Notes: generated by a model not told the origin, from the sequence alone. Numbered from the stretch's first letter, positions 41,879 to 51,213 are shown. The stretch is 64,000 nucleotides of DNA from Paenibacillus glycinis (GCF_009909185.1 NZ_JAAAMV010000001.1:310001-374000), one strand, 5' to 3'. A program made the numbers and translations.

Positions 41879-43039
41879 TTACTCGCAAACCGGTTCCGGA
41901 ATATCCGCTTCGATTCCGAGCGTTTTGTAGTAGATCCGTTCGTATTCGGACGTAATGCGGTCATTGCAGAATTGGTTCGTCGCCCGGTAGAGGCAAGCCT
42001 GCCGAACCTGACGGTACAACTCGTCGTTGCGCAGCAGCTTGATCGCGTTGTAGGCCATGTCGTCCGTATCGCCGATCGTCGAGAGGAATCCGGTCTCCCC
42101 GTGCGTGACCAGCTCCGGAATGCCGCCCGCGACGGACCCGATCGTCGGCACGCCGCAAGCCATGGCTTCCAGCGCCACGAGTCCGAAGCTTTCCTTCTCC
42201 GAAGGCAGCAGCATCACGTCCGCGATCGATATCACCTGCGCGACATCGTCTTGCTTGCCCAGGAAATGCACCCGGTCCTCCAGACCCAGCTGCCGGACCC
42301 GCGCCTGTACTTTCGGCAAATCCGGTCCTTCGCCGACGAGCAGGAGACGGCTCGGAACTTCCTTCACGACCTTGGCGAATACATCGACGACGTCCTGCAG
42401 GCGCTTGACCGGACGGAAATTGGAGATATGCATCAGTATCTTCTCGCCCGGCGAAGCATAATCGCTGCGCAGCGAACTGCATTCCCGCGGATAATACACG
42501 CGTTTGTCGACAAAATTATACGTCAGTTCGATAGGCTTATCGATATCGAGCAGCTCGCGCGTCTCGCAGATGAGATCTTTGGAAACCGCCGTGACGGCAT
42601 CGCTTTTGTTGATGCCCATTCGAATCAGGTCTTTGAGCGATTCGTCCTGCGCCAACACGGTGATGTCCGTCCCGTGGAGGGTCGTCACCGTGCGGAGATT
42701 GCCGCCGACCATCTCTTTGGCCAAGTAGGCGCATACCGCGTGAGGTACCGCATAATGCACGTGCAGCACGTCCAGCTGCTGCATTTTGACGACTTGGGCC
42801 ATCTTGCTCGCCAGCGATAAATCGTACGGCGGATAACGGAAAACGTAATAATCGTTCACTTCGACTTCGTGATAGAATATGTTTTTCTGAAACTGTCCCA
42901 GCCTGAACGGCACGCTGTGGGTAATAAAATGAATCTCGTGCCCTTTCTCGGCAAGCAGCTTGCCTAGCTCCGTCGCCACGACGCCGGAGCCTCCGAGCGT
43001 CGGATAGCACGTGATTCCGATCTTCAACCGTCTAGCCAT
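41879..43039 (-). CDS. bshA: N-acetyl-alpha-D-glucosaminyl L-malate synthase
   Basis: BshA is the glycosyltransferase that starts bacillithiol synthesis by joining UDP-GlcNAc and malate. The 386-residue GT4 protein has the near-N-terminal CYPTLGGSGVVATELGK, LHVHYAVPHA, TTLHGTDITVL and the EX7E-type LPSEKESFGLVALEAMACG. It lies between bshB1 and cca, the usual Bacillales order. The ATG has GGAGGTG six bases upstream. Confidence 0.96.
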   Translation of the reverse strand: MARRLKIGITCYPTLGGSGVVATELGKLLAEKGHEIHFITHSVPFRLGQFQKNIFYHEVEVNDYYVFRYPPYDLSLASKMAQVVKMQQLDVLHVHYAVPHAVCAYLAKEMVGGNLRTVTTLHGTDITVLAQDESLKDLIRMGINKSDAVTAVSKDLICETRELLDIDKPIELTYNFVDKRVYYPRECSSLRSDYASPGEKILMHISNFRPVKRLQDVVDVFAKVVKEVPSRLLLVGEGPDLPKVQARVRQLGLEDRVHFLGKQDDVAQVISIADVMLLPSEKESFGLVALEAMACGVPTIGSVAGGIPELVTHGETGFLSTIGDTDDMAYNAIKLLRNDELYRQVRQACLYRATNQFCNDRITSEYERIYYKTLGIEADIPEPVCE

Positions 43040-43137
43040 GGTGCACCTCCAGTTCGTTCACTATCTATGCCTATGCCGGCGGCAATCGGGCTTTTCATGA
43101 ATTCGGAAATATAAATGACGGGACAGCCGGGCTGCCG

Positions 43138-43836
43138 TTAGAACAACGTTACCGCATGAGGCCGGCGGATTGCAAATCCTTCGGCATGCGACCAGCCCCG
43201 CGTCTGCCCGAGCAGCATGTCCCGCGCTTCGACGCGCTGCACGTAGCGGTCGGTCAGCGGGGTCCGTACCCGGTCCTCGCCCGGAGCCGGCGGCGCGAAT
43301 TGGGAGCGGTACGCTTGCAGCGCCGCCAGCTTCGTTCCGATGTGTTCGCTGATGTCGGTAACGAGGCTTACGTCGCCGCTGTCGTTTATGTAATAGAAAT
43401 ACAGCTGCTCCACCTGCACCGGCGGGAGCTCGGGCAAATAGTTGCGCAGCTTCGCGTTAAAAACCGCTTCCTCGATCAGTCGGCTGCAGCTGACGTGATC
43501 CGGATGGCGGTCGCTCCAATAAGGCGCGAATACGAGGCGAGGCCGCAGCCGCCGGATCTCGCTCACGATGGCCTGCAGCTGGTCGGCCGAGCCGTTCAAC
43601 CCCCGATCCGGCAAGCCAAGCACGGAACGGTGCGATAAACCAAGCACCGCGGAAGCTTCGGCGGCTTCCTGCCGCCGAGTCTCCACGGTGCCGTTCGAGG
43701 ACATTTCCGCCTCGGTCAAATCGCAGATCGCGACTTTGTACCCCTGCGAGACATGCTTGGCGATCGTGCCGCCCATGCCGATCTCGACGTCGTCGGGATG
43801 GGCGCCGAATGCCAAAATATCGACGTATGCCGTCAT
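43138..43836 (-). CDS. bshB1: bacillithiol biosynthesis deacetylase BshB1
   Basis: BshB1 removes the acetyl group from GlcNAc-malate, the second bacillithiol step. The 232-residue protein has the zinc site [19 protein letters not shown] near residues 10-28, [14 protein letters not shown] and [15 protein letters not shown], the HPDD and HPDH motifs of the PIG-L/LmbE family. Its ATG overlaps the mgsA stop as ATGA. Confidence 0.95.
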   Translation of the reverse strand: MTAYVDILAFGAHPDDVEIGMGGTIAKHVSQGYKVAICDLTEAEMSSNGTVETRRQEAAEASAVLGLSHRSVLGLPDRGLNGSADQLQAIVSEIRRLRPRLVFAPYWSDRHPDHVSCSRLIEEAVFNAKLRNYLPELPPVQVEQLYFYYINDSGDVSLVTDISEHIGTKLAALQAYRSQFAPPAPGEDRVRTPLTDRYVQRVEARDMLLGQTRGWSHAEGFAIRRPHAVTLF

Positions 43837-44252
43837 TGTTCTTCACCCGGCTTATATTTATGTACGAGCTCACGCCAGGCAAAATCCCCGCGCTGGAGCG
43901 CCCGGACGAGCAGTTCGCCCGTCGCCACGTTCGTCGCGACGGGAATGCCCTGAACGTCGCATAAGCGCAGCAGCGCGATGATATCCGGCTCGTGCGGCTG
44001 GGCCATGAGCGGGTCGCGCAGGAAAATGATCAAATCCATTTCGTTCTGCGCCACGAGCGCGCCGATTTGCTGGTCGCCTCCGAGCGGTCCGGACATGAAG
44101 CGGTGAATGCTCAATTGGGTCTGCTCCATGATCCTCGTACCGGTCGTACCCGTGGAATAAAGGGCATGCCCCTTGAAAACATGCTCGTATGCGATGACAA
44201 AGTTAACCATTTCATCTTTCTTTCGATCATGTGCAATAAACGCGATGTTCAA
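43833..44252 (-). CDS. mgsA: methylglyoxal synthase
   Basis: MgsA turns dihydroxyacetone phosphate into methylglyoxal, a glycolysis bypass when phosphate is short. The 139-residue protein has [14 protein letters not shown], the phosphate-binding [25 protein letters not shown] and [15 protein letters not shown]. The start is TTG with GGAG ten bases upstream. Bacillithiol genes directly downstream in the same operon fit joint methylglyoxal production and detoxification. Confidence 0.96.
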   Translation of the reverse strand: MNIAFIAHDRKKDEMVNFVIAYEHVFKGHALYSTGTTGTRIMEQTQLSIHRFMSGPLGGDQQIGALVAQNEMDLIIFLRDPLMAQPHEPDIIALLRLCDVQGIPVATNVATGELLVRALQRGDFAWRELVHKYKPGEEQ

Positions 44253-44312
44253 CCTCGCCGCACTCCTCTCCTGGTTGTCCGCGAACTCTCGACCTGCCGG
44301 CTCTCGGGACAG

Positions 44313-45119
44313 CTAGTCCATCAGATGTTCAAACCCGTAAATAAGTCCGCTGTAAGTCATCACTTTCTTGCAAGCCACGGCAACGCCTGGCATGTACCCC
44401 GCGCGCTCGTATGAATCATGCCGAATTTTCAAGGTTTGGCCATGGCCGCCGAAGACGACTTCCTGCTGGGCGAACACGCCCGGCAACCGAACGCTATGTA
44501 TGCGAAAACCGTTGTAATACCCGCCGCGCGCGCCCTCGATGACTTCTTTCTCGTTAGGATTGCCCTGACGCAGCTCCTGCCGCGCCTCCGAGATCAGCTC
44601 GGCCGTCTTGATGGACGTTCCGGACGGCGCGTCCAGCTTCTGGTCGCCATGGTATTCGATGATTTCCACATGCGGCATATACTTGGCGGCCTGAGCCGCG
44701 AATTTCATCATCAGGATCGCTCCGATCGAAAAGTTCGGCGCGACCAAGGCCCCTATGCCTTTCTCCTTGCAGAGCTCGTCCAGCTCCGTCATCTGCTCCG
44801 GCGTCAGACCCGTGGTTCCGATAATCGGACGCGCGCCGTAGGCGATGGACAGGCTGGCATTGCCATAGGCGGCATGCGGCACCGTGAAGTCGACCACCAC
44901 GTCCGCGCCCGCGTCTTTTAGAGCGGTTTCAAGATCGGCTTGTACCGTAATTCCGCAAGGCGAAAGCCCGACGAGCGTCCCCGCGTCGACCGGACCCGTA
45001 GATGGGCTAATCGCCGCGGCCAGCGTCAGCCCTTCGTCTTGAAGCACCATTTTGACGACTTCGCGCCCCATGCGTCCGCTTGCCCCTGTGACGGCAACTC
45101 GAATTTGTTCTGTCGACAT
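44313..45119 (-). CDS. dapB: 4-hydroxy-tetrahydrodipicolinate reductase
   Basis: DapB is the second enzyme of the diaminopimelate/lysine branch, serving peptidoglycan and spore dipicolinate. The 268-residue protein has the NAD(P)H motif AVTGASGRMGREVVKM at the N-terminus, GTTGLTPEQM and the substrate region EYHGDQKLDAPSGTS with the conserved first His and Lys. The second His of the usual EHH pair is Gly here. It follows a TPR gene by six bases. Confidence 0.95.
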   Translation of the reverse strand: MSTEQIRVAVTGASGRMGREVVKMVLQDEGLTLAAAISPSTGPVDAGTLVGLSPCGITVQADLETALKDAGADVVVDFTVPHAAYGNASLSIAYGARPIIGTTGLTPEQMTELDELCKEKGIGALVAPNFSIGAILMMKFAAQAAKYMPHVEIIEYHGDQKLDAPSGTSIKTAELISEARQELRQGNPNEKEVIEGARGGYYNGFRIHSVRLPGVFAQQEVVFGGHGQTLKIRHDSYERAGYMPGVAVACKKVMTYSGLIYGFEHLMD

Positions 45120-45125
45120 CTCTGA

Positions 45126-45671
45126 TCACCTGTTCCTTTTTCGTTTGCTGCGCTGGCCGTATGCGCGCAGCGCCCTGCTTTTCCGTTTCAGCTCGGTATA
45201 CAATCGCCGGGCCGCCGCGTGTTCCGGATCGAGCCGGACGGCTTCCCTCGCGTAGGCCGCGCCTTCGTCGTATCTCCGCAACGACGAATAGACCGAGCCG
45301 AGCAGCAGCAGTGCTTCCATGTTCAGCGGATCCATCCGCGACGCTTCGATCAGCATCGACAGCGCATGCTCCGCGTTCGCGGGCGATTGCGACAGCAGCT
45401 GTTCCGCGTCGCTGACGATCGCCTTTGCTCTTACCGTTTGCAGATGATAGCCGTATTCCTCGTGCTCCGAATCCAGCAGAACGGCCTGTTCCGCATAGTG
45501 GAGCGCCTTTTGCCATTTCCCGCTGCGGGCGCAGGTAATCGAGCATTTATGGTATAAAGCTCCATTTTCCGGATCCAACGAGATCGCTTCCTCGAAGCGC
45601 TGGATCGCCTGTTCGTAATCGCCGCTCAGGATGGCTTCGTAAGCTTTTTTCACGCTGCTGTCTACGTCCAT
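45126..45671 (-). CDS. tetratricopeptide repeat protein
   Basis: The 181-residue protein has at least four TPR-like helical pairs: KAYEAILSGDYEQAIQRFEE, GALYHKCSITCARSGKWQKA, AEHALSMLIEASRMDP and YSSLRRYDEGAAYAREAVR, ending in a very basic tail (KRKSRALRAYGQRSKRKRNR). The tail may bind RNA or acidic surfaces, which is inference. The ATG at 45671 with GGAGG eight bases upstream is chosen. It lies between the MazG-like gene and dapB. Confidence 0.82.
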   Translation of the reverse strand: MDVDSSVKKAYEAILSGDYEQAIQRFEEAISLDPENGALYHKCSITCARSGKWQKALHYAEQAVLLDSEHEEYGYHLQTVRAKAIVSDAEQLLSQSPANAEHALSMLIEASRMDPLNMEALLLLGSVYSSLRRYDEGAAYAREAVRLDPEHAAARRLYTELKRKSRALRAYGQRSKRKRNR

Positions 45672-45725
45672 CCGCCCATCCTCCTTGTACACAGGTTGAT
45701 GGTACAGCATATGTAGAAACCCGTA

Positions 45726-46061
45726 TTACGGTTCGACGTTTTTTCGCGTCCAGCGGTTCGCGTCGCGCGTATTGAACTTATGCATGACGCGGTCATGCGC
45801 CTCCGCCAAGTCGATGCCGAGCGAATTCGCGAAGCATACGACGATGAACAAGACATCGCCGAGTTCCATCTCGATGGAGTTGTCCGCCTCGTCCGATTTT
45901 TTAGGCTTCTCTCCGAAACGATGGTTGACCTCGCGCGCCAGTTCTCCCACTTCTTCGCTCATCCGCGCGAGCATGGAGAGCGGGCTGAAGTAGCCTTCCT
46001 TGAACTGCGATATGTATGCGTCTACCTCTTTTTGTATGTCCGCCAACGACTTTTGAGACAC
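45726..46061 (-). CDS. ypjD: MazG-like nucleotide pyrophosphohydrolase (YpjD)
   Basis: The 111-residue protein has the MazG metal motif MSEEVGELAREVNHRFG near residues 34-50 and the second acidic helix EMELGDVLFIVVCFANSLG, giving the ExxE/ExxD set. It should hydrolyse (d)NTPs to monophosphates as a house-cleaning enzyme. The start is GTG with GGAG eight bases upstream. It is the first gene of the long minus-strand unit that runs to birA. Confidence 0.9.
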   Translation of the reverse strand: MSQKSLADIQKEVDAYISQFKEGYFSPLSMLARMSEEVGELAREVNHRFGEKPKKSDEADNSIEMELGDVLFIVVCFANSLGIDLAEAHDRVMHKFNTRDANRWTRKNVEP

Positions 46062-46132
46062 CGTCCAAGCTCCTCTCTGTGCATGAGGTTTCCTTCATAT
46101 GTTATATCAAACCGTATCTGAAAACAATGCTT

Positions 46133-46161
46133 TTGACTTTCCAGTAAAAGAGACATACTAT
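46133..46161 (+). promoter_or_regulatory. Sigma-A promoter of yitT-family gene
   Basis: TTGACT (46133-46138), a 17-base spacer and TACTAT (46156-46161) lie about 50 bases before the TTG start at 46213. Confidence 0.8.
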
Positions 46162-46212
46162 GATTATTGCCTTCATGTTCCAACCACTTTTCCGAAAGGA
46201 GCCGAATATCCT

Positions 46213-47079
46213 TTGAAAACGACCACCGCCCAGGTACTCCGCACACTTCTCCCCGTCATGCTGGGAACTGCGATTTACGCGTTCGGCCTTCATTATTTTC
46301 TGCTCCCCAACCAGCTGATGGAAGGCGGCGTGACCGGCATCGCGATCTTGCTCAATTACGCGCTCGGCTGGCCGTTGTCGATCTCGACGTTCGTGCTGAA
46401 TATTCCGCTTTTCTTCATCGGTTGGCGCATCCTGGGCCGCTCCCATACGGGCTATACGATTTTCGGCGCCGTATCGCTGTCCGTGTTTCTCGCGCTGATG
46501 GAGAAGTTGATCGCGCTCGGCTGGATCGTCCCGTTCCGGACGTCGAACGATTACATATTGGCCGTCCTGTACGCCGGCGTGACGCTCGGCATCGGTCTGG
46601 GCATCGTGTTCCGGTTCGGCGGCACGACTGGCGGGGTCGACATTATCGCCCGAATCGCAGCCAAGCTGAAGGGCTGGAGCATGGGGCAAGTCATCCTGAC
46701 CTTGGACGTCATCATTATCGGGTTGTCGCTGCTGTACATCCCGAAGGAAAAAGTGCTGTACACGCTTGTCGCCGTCTTCATCGCCTCCAAGCTGATCGAT
46801 TTCATTCAAGAGGGCGCCTATGCGGCCAAAGAATTTTCCATCATCACGGAACGCGGCGACGAGCTGGGACTCAAGATTACGCAGGACATGGACCGCGGCG
46901 TCACGCTGTTTCCGGCGAAAGGCGCTTACTCCGGCAAGCCGAAGCAAGTCGTCTACTGCGTCGTCGCGCGACATGAAGTCCGCATGCTGAAAGCGATCGT
47001 CAACGGCATCGACCCGCGCGCGTTCATCGTTATCAATGACGTGCACGACGTGCTCGGAGAGGGCTTCAAAGCCGAATAA
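46213..47079 (+). CDS. YitT-family membrane protein with DUF2179 domain
   Basis: The 288-residue protein has about five membrane helices with LPNQLMEGGVTGIAILLNY and FRFGGTTGGVDIIARI, then a C-terminal soluble DUF2179 domain (EFSIITERGDELG, YCVVARHEVRMLKAIVNGID). Function is unknown; the family is widespread in Firmicutes and corresponds to YpjC by position. The TTG at 46213 with GGAG ten bases upstream fits both promoter and family start; an ATG at 46099 would lie upstream of the promoter. It is divergent from ypjD and convergent with ypjB. Confidence 0.88.
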   Translation: MKTTTAQVLRTLLPVMLGTAIYAFGLHYFLLPNQLMEGGVTGIAILLNYALGWPLSISTFVLNIPLFFIGWRILGRSHTGYTIFGAVSLSVFLALMEKLIALGWIVPFRTSNDYILAVLYAGVTLGIGLGIVFRFGGTTGGVDIIARIAAKLKGWSMGQVILTLDVIIIGLSLLYIPKEKVLYTLVAVFIASKLIDFIQEGAYAAKEFSIITERGDELGLKITQDMDRGVTLFPAKGAYSGKPKQVVYCVVARHEVRMLKAIVNGIDPRAFIVINDVHDVLGEGFKAE

Positions 47080-47080
47080 A

Positions 47081-47110
47081 AATAACCGGCCCGAGGGCCG
47101 GTTATTTTTA
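47081..47110 (+). terminator. Bidirectional terminator between yitT and ypjB
   Basis: AATAACCGGCCC pairs with GGCCGGTTATT around GAG, with A/T-rich flanks on both sides (TTTTTATTC on the plus strand). It directly follows the yitT stop. Confidence 0.9.
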
Positions 47111-47218
47111 TTCGCTCAAGAGGTAACCGTTATCATGATTGCTTCGTATGAAGCTGACATGGAATCTATGCGTCCTGATTCAAGGAGCGGCGACAACGAC
47201 ATGCATTGCCCTGCCCGT

Positions 47219-48145
47219 TCAATGGAATTTGTTGCGCGAGAACGGGACGACCTTATCTTGTCCCCGGTACTTGCGCCAACCGGCAAAGCCGAGCACGGCC
47301 ATCACGAATGCGGCGATGAACATCTCCCCGATCAGCATTGCGCCTTCCCGTTGTTGGCCGACCGTCACGCCAGGCGGAATCGCTTCCGCGACCGCCGCTT
47401 CCCCGACTTGATCCGGATCGCGGAACAAATCGTTCGCGGCCGCAGCCAAGCTTTCAAGCGCGACCGTAACGGCTTCAGGACGAAGCTGCCCGGTTTCCGC
47501 GCCTTGCACGGCAGCTTGTAAGTACGCGATCCGTTCCTGCACGGCCTCGATTCGGCCGGCGTCGCGCTGCATCAGCGCCGCTACTTCCAATCGGGCAAGA
47601 TGCTCGCTATAAATCCCGATCGAGGCTTCCGCGGCCATTGCCCGGTCCTCGGATTGCGATTGCCACGTAGCGCGTATTCGCTGCGCATCATCCTTCAGCA
47701 CGCCTTCATATTGGAGCCAAAGCGGGGCTTCCGGCCGAAATACGGCATCGCTCGCTAATTTCAGCCGGGCAGTTTCCGTATACCACAGCGTCGTCGTGCC
47801 CCTTTGCGGCATCGCCTTCTTGGCTGCCTTCACGCTGAGGTCGAAAGCTTGCCAACCGACCGGCGTCCCCGACTTGCGCACGTCCGGCAGCGCGGCTAGT
47901 CCTTCGATTCGTTGCAGCAGGAGGTAGGCTTCCTGCCGATTGGATTGATTGGCGGCCGAATACAGCGCATCCGACCACGAACTGAGCTGCTCCAGCGATG
48001 CGTCGGCTTTTGCCGCGCCGACTCCGACCGGCTCCGATTGAGCATTCAAGACGGAAAACGGCTTCGAATTCAAGCTGCAGCCCGAAGCGAGAACCAGCAC
48101 GAAGCCGGCGCAAACGAGCGCGATGATCGATGATAATGCCTTCAT
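47219..48145 (-). CDS. ypjB: sporulation protein YpjB family
   Basis: The 308-residue protein has a signal sequence with a lipobox-like LASGC (Cys near residue 23), a long helical extracytoplasmic region, and a C-terminal membrane helix (MFIAAFVMAVLGFAGW) with a basic tail. YpjB is a sporulation-associated protein of Bacilli with no assigned biochemical function. The second ATG (48145), six bases after GGGGGG, is preferred to the one that abuts that run. Position between yitT and ypjA agrees with B. subtilis. Confidence 0.82.
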   Translation of the reverse strand: MKALSSIIALVCAGFVLVLASGCSLNSKPFSVLNAQSEPVGVGAAKADASLEQLSSWSDALYSAANQSNRQEAYLLLQRIEGLAALPDVRKSGTPVGWQAFDLSVKAAKKAMPQRGTTTLWYTETARLKLASDAVFRPEAPLWLQYEGVLKDDAQRIRATWQSQSEDRAMAAEASIGIYSEHLARLEVAALMQRDAGRIEAVQERIAYLQAAVQGAETGQLRPEAVTVALESLAAAANDLFRDPDQVGEAAVAEAIPPGVTVGQQREGAMLIGEMFIAAFVMAVLGFAGWRKYRGQDKVVPFSRNKFH

Positions 48146-48186
48146 GCTCATCCCCCCTACTACATCGTATGGAGGGATGTCCCATC

Positions 48187-48822
48187 TTAGACCTTACGGA
48201 AAGAGATTAACAGCCACGTCACCAGCAAACTGAACGCCGATAGCCCGATCGTAAAGAGTTGGATCGCGGACAAGTCATCATCCAGGACGTCCGGAAGCCA
48301 TGGAAACACGTAGTACGTATAATCGATCGTATCGTTCAGCAGGAGCCACAGCAGCGCCATGAATGCCATGAAACGCCCGAAGACCATATAGCGTACGAAC
48401 AAAACCGCTTCGATCGCCATCCCCAGGTGAGAGACGACCAGCATGTAATGCTCCCATTCGAGATGGTCGCCCTGCGCTCCGCCCGCCATGATCATCGTTA
48501 CCGCCCATATGCCGTATTTGATGGACGTCACGACGCCAAGCGCCTCGATCAAGGATCGAACGGCAATGCCGATCGGACCGGACTTGGCCAAGCGCGGGAA
48601 CAGCAAAAAAAGCAGCGAGAGCGTAAAAAACAGACTGGCGGTCGGACTGTCGGGCACGAATATGATTTGCCAAAGCGCCTGCGTCTCGACGGTGTACTCC
48701 ATCTGCTGGCCATACCAGATGTAACCGTATACAGTGCCCAACGCATTGACGATAAACAGAAGCCACAGCATCGTGCGATTGGTCAGCCAATCGCGGCTCC
48801 ACGGAAGAACGGCTGCTTTCAC
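48187..48822 (-). CDS. ypjA: DUF1405 membrane protein YpjA
   Basis: The 211-residue protein has about six membrane helices and the family stretch YIWYGQQMEYT...WQIIFVPDSPTASLFF. Function is unknown; it sits beside the qcr operon in many Bacilli. The start is GTG with GGGAGG six bases upstream. A terminator separates it from qcrC, so it and ypjB form their own unit or rely on read-through. Confidence 0.85.
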   Translation of the reverse strand: MKAAVLPWSRDWLTNRTMLWLLFIVNALGTVYGYIWYGQQMEYTVETQALWQIIFVPDSPTASLFFTLSLLFLLFPRLAKSGPIGIAVRSLIEALGVVTSIKYGIWAVTMIMAGGAQGDHLEWEHYMLVVSHLGMAIEAVLFVRYMVFGRFMAFMALLWLLLNDTIDYTYYVFPWLPDVLDDDLSAIQLFTIGLSAFSLLVTWLLISFRKV

Positions 48823-48860
48823 TTTAAACCTCCCTGAGAGTGGAAATGAGGATACGGTGC

Positions 48861-48891
48861 AAAAAAACCTGATCGTCGGTTACGATCAGGT
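48861..48891 (-). terminator. Rho-independent terminator after qcrC
   Basis: On the minus strand ACCTGATCG pairs with CGATCAGGT around a seven-base loop, followed by seven T. It lies about 20 bases past the qcrC stop. Confidence 0.92.
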
Positions 48892-48910
48892 TTTGTCGTG
48901 AGCTGCACGC

Positions 48911-49795
48911 TTATTTGGCGGGGGCTTTTTGTTTCGAAAGCCAAGTCGTCAATTGATCGATTTCCTCTGCGGACAACTTGTCCTTGAAGGAAGGCATATT
49001 GTTCTTGCCGTTCGTGACGATATCGACTAGCTCTTCTTTGCTGAACTTGTCGCCGATGCCGTGGAACGACGGAATGCCCGAGCTCTCGTTGCCTTTCAAA
49101 TCCGCGCCGTGACAGGCAACGCACTGCGCTTTTTGCGTGATCGCGACAGCGGGATCCTTCGCGTCGACAAGCGGGATTTCCGGTGCGGGTTGCCCCGCGG
49201 GAACGCCTGATTTCGCTGCTTCTTCCGCGGCCTCGCGCGCTTTCTCTTCCCGAAGAATCTGCTCCGGAATCGTATTCGTGATCTTCAGCTCGTGCTGGTA
49301 GTGATCCCAGGACTGCTTCGTCAGATAGAATACGGAGATCAGCGACATGAACATCAGTATCGACGTGATCGGACGTCTGTAGAAACGGCGCTCTTTGCCG
49401 GTGTCCAAGAACGGCGCCAGCAAAAGCGAGCCGAACGCGATGCCCGGAATTGCGACCGTACCGAGTACGACGTAATCCTTCGAGACGTATTGCAATTTAA
49501 GGAATTGATACAGGAACAGGAAGTACCAGTCCGGCATCGGAATAAACGAAGCATTCGTAGGGTCGGCCGGGTATCCGAGCGGAGCCGCTTCGGAAATCGT
49601 CAGTACGAGGAACCCGACGAGAACGACGACGCCGACCATCCATTCTTTAAGCAGGAAGTTCGGAATGAACGCTTCCGACTTGCCTGGATAAGCGGAGTAA
49701 TCCGGCGGCGTGATTGGACCGGTAACCGCTTTTTTACGAACCCGGGAGTCACCGACGAATACGACTTTCTCGTTCGATTTGTGACCGTGTGCCAT
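48911..49795 (-). CDS. qcrC: menaquinol:cytochrome c reductase cytochrome b/c subunit QcrC
   Basis: QcrC fuses a subunit IV-like membrane part with a cytochrome c. The 294-residue protein has three membrane helices (LLKEWMVGVVVLVGFLVL onward, PDWYFLFLYQFLKL) and then an extracytoplasmic haem c domain with CVACH and distal Met in NNMPSFKDKL. It passes electrons from menaquinol toward cytochrome c. The ATG at 49795 is ten bases after GGAGG; a TTG two codons earlier is too close. Confidence 0.96.
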   Translation of the reverse strand: MAHGHKSNEKVVFVGDSRVRKKAVTGPITPPDYSAYPGKSEAFIPNFLLKEWMVGVVVLVGFLVLTISEAAPLGYPADPTNASFIPMPDWYFLFLYQFLKLQYVSKDYVVLGTVAIPGIAFGSLLLAPFLDTGKERRFYRRPITSILMFMSLISVFYLTKQSWDHYQHELKITNTIPEQILREEKAREAAEEAAKSGVPAGQPAPEIPLVDAKDPAVAITQKAQCVACHGADLKGNESSGIPSFHGIGDKFSKEELVDIVTNGKNNMPSFKDKLSAEEIDQLTTWLSKQKAPAK

Positions 49796-49817
49796 TCGCA
49801 AAATGCCTCCTTTCGGC

Positions 49818-50489
49818 TTATAGTGGGCCCGAAATACCTTGTTTCCGGATCATAAAGAAGTGAGCCGCGAGAAGCGCAAGCAGCGCGCCCGGCAGGAAGA
49901 AGACGTGAATCGCGAAGAAACGGGTCAACGTCTCGGCGCCTACGATCTCTCCGCCTTGCATCAGTTCTTTAATGTATGTACCGATGTACGGCACCGATTC
50001 AGCGATTTGAATGCCGACCTTCGTCGCGAAGTAGGCTTTGTTATCCCAAGGAAGCAGGTAGCCCGTGAATCCGAGACCGAGCATGATGAAGAAAATCAAC
50101 ATGCCGACAACCCAGTTCATTTCGCGCGGCGCCTTGTAGGAACCGGTGAAAAAGACGCGAAGGGTGTGAAGGAACATCATGACGATGACGAGACTCGCGC
50201 CCCAGTGATGCATGCCGCGCACGATGCCGCCGAAAGCGACTTTGTGCTGCAGGAAGTCAACGCTCTTGTAGGCATTGATGATATCCGGCACGAAGTACAT
50301 CGTCAGGAACATCCCCGACAAAATTTGGATAACCGTAATGAAAAACGTCAGTCCGCCAAAGCAGTACACGAAAGCGGAGAAGTGATGCGCAGGGTTAACG
50401 TGTTCCGGTACTTCGTGATCGGCAACGTCCCTCCACATCGGCGTAATATCAAGACGTTCGTCAATCCAGTTATAAATACCTTTCATCAT
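49818..50489 (-). CDS. qcrB: menaquinol:cytochrome c reductase cytochrome b subunit QcrB
   Basis: The 223-residue cytochrome b6-type subunit has four membrane helices, haem-ligand histidines in GMHHWGASLVIVMMFLHTLR and in the last helices (FFAIHVFFLPG), and Cys near 43 (AFVYCFGG) at the site of the covalently held extra haem. It follows qcrA by 15 bases. Confidence 0.97.
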   Translation of the reverse strand: MMKGIYNWIDERLDITPMWRDVADHEVPEHVNPAHHFSAFVYCFGGLTFFITVIQILSGMFLTMYFVPDIINAYKSVDFLQHKVAFGGIVRGMHHWGASLVIVMMFLHTLRVFFTGSYKAPREMNWVVGMLIFFIMLGLGFTGYLLPWDNKAYFATKVGIQIAESVPYIGTYIKELMQGGEIVGAETLTRFFAIHVFFLPGALLALLAAHFFMIRKQGISGPL

Positions 50490-50504
50490 CCGATATACGC
50501 CTCC

Positions 50505-51032
50505 TTATACCCGTGTATTTGCTTTGATCGGTCCGAGATAGACCCAACCTTTTTCGATCTTCAGATCGTATTCGTCCAGCGGCTTCGGCGCGACGACCAA
50601 GTTTTTGCCGTCCTTGGTGTAATGGGCGCCGTGGCAAGGACAAACATATTCCTCATTCTTTTCGGTGTTCCAGCCGATCGTGCATCCCAGATGCTTACAA
50701 ACCGGTGAAAGCGCAAACGCTTTACCCTGATCGTCTTTGGAGATCCATGCCGTCAACTCGGGGTCGCTCACGTACCAACCGTCCACCTGGTGGATTTTGA
50801 ATTTGAATTCTTGCGGTTCATTGGTAAGTTTCGTTTCCTCGACGACTTTAATCCACGTGCCGGCTTCTTTCTTTTGCAAAATCGGATCAACGGCAAACCG
50901 GATCATCGGCAGTGTCATGCCCGCTGCCATGAATGCGCCTGCGCCTCCGAGCGTATACGACAAAAATTGACGCCGGGACATGCCGTTTCGTTTCACAGGA
51001 CCGTGCGTTTTTTCGTGTTCATGGTTACTCAT
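50505..51032 (-). CDS. qcrA: menaquinol:cytochrome c reductase Rieske iron-sulfur subunit QcrA
   Basis: The 175-residue protein has a Tat-type signal anchor (SRRQFLSYTLGGAGAFMAAG) and the Rieske cluster motifs CKHLGCTIGW and CPCHGAHY. The ATG at 51032 lies 11 bases after GGGGG and gives the proper short N-terminus before the twin arginines. It is first in qcrABC, with a good promoter upstream. Confidence 0.96.
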   Translation of the reverse strand: MSNHEHEKTHGPVKRNGMSRRQFLSYTLGGAGAFMAAGMTLPMIRFAVDPILQKKEAGTWIKVVEETKLTNEPQEFKFKIHQVDGWYVSDPELTAWISKDDQGKAFALSPVCKHLGCTIGWNTEKNEEYVCPCHGAHYTKDGKNLVVAPKPLDEYDLKIEKGWVYLGPIKANTRV

Positions 51033-51113
51033 CTTCTGTTCTACCCCCTTTGCTGAGCCATATCTGTGTTCTGCCGGAGAAGGCAAAACATACGATGAAC
51101 TAGGACATTACTT

Positions 51114-51142
51114 ATAATAGCCTAGGTGATATGGAGCGTCAA
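51114..51142 (-). promoter_or_regulatory. Sigma-A promoter of qcrABC
   Basis: On the minus strand TTGACG (51142-51137), a 17-base spacer and TATTAT (51119-51114) lie about 80 bases before qcrA. Confidence 0.8.
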
Positions 51143-51185
51143 GAATTTGCCAATCGAATATATGGACAGTTCAAAATGGGTTTTG

Positions 51186-51213
51186 TCAATTGTTATCATT
51201 TTGTCACAATTGA
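51186..51213. promoter_or_regulatory. Inverted repeat upstream of the qcr promoter
   Basis: TCAATTGT at 51186-51193 and ACAATTGA at 51206-51213 are perfect 8-bp inverted arms with a 12-base centre, about 45 bases upstream of the qcr -35 box. The minus-strand TTGTGACAAAATGATAACAA loosely resembles a Rex or ResD site. Function is inferred. Confidence 0.45.
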
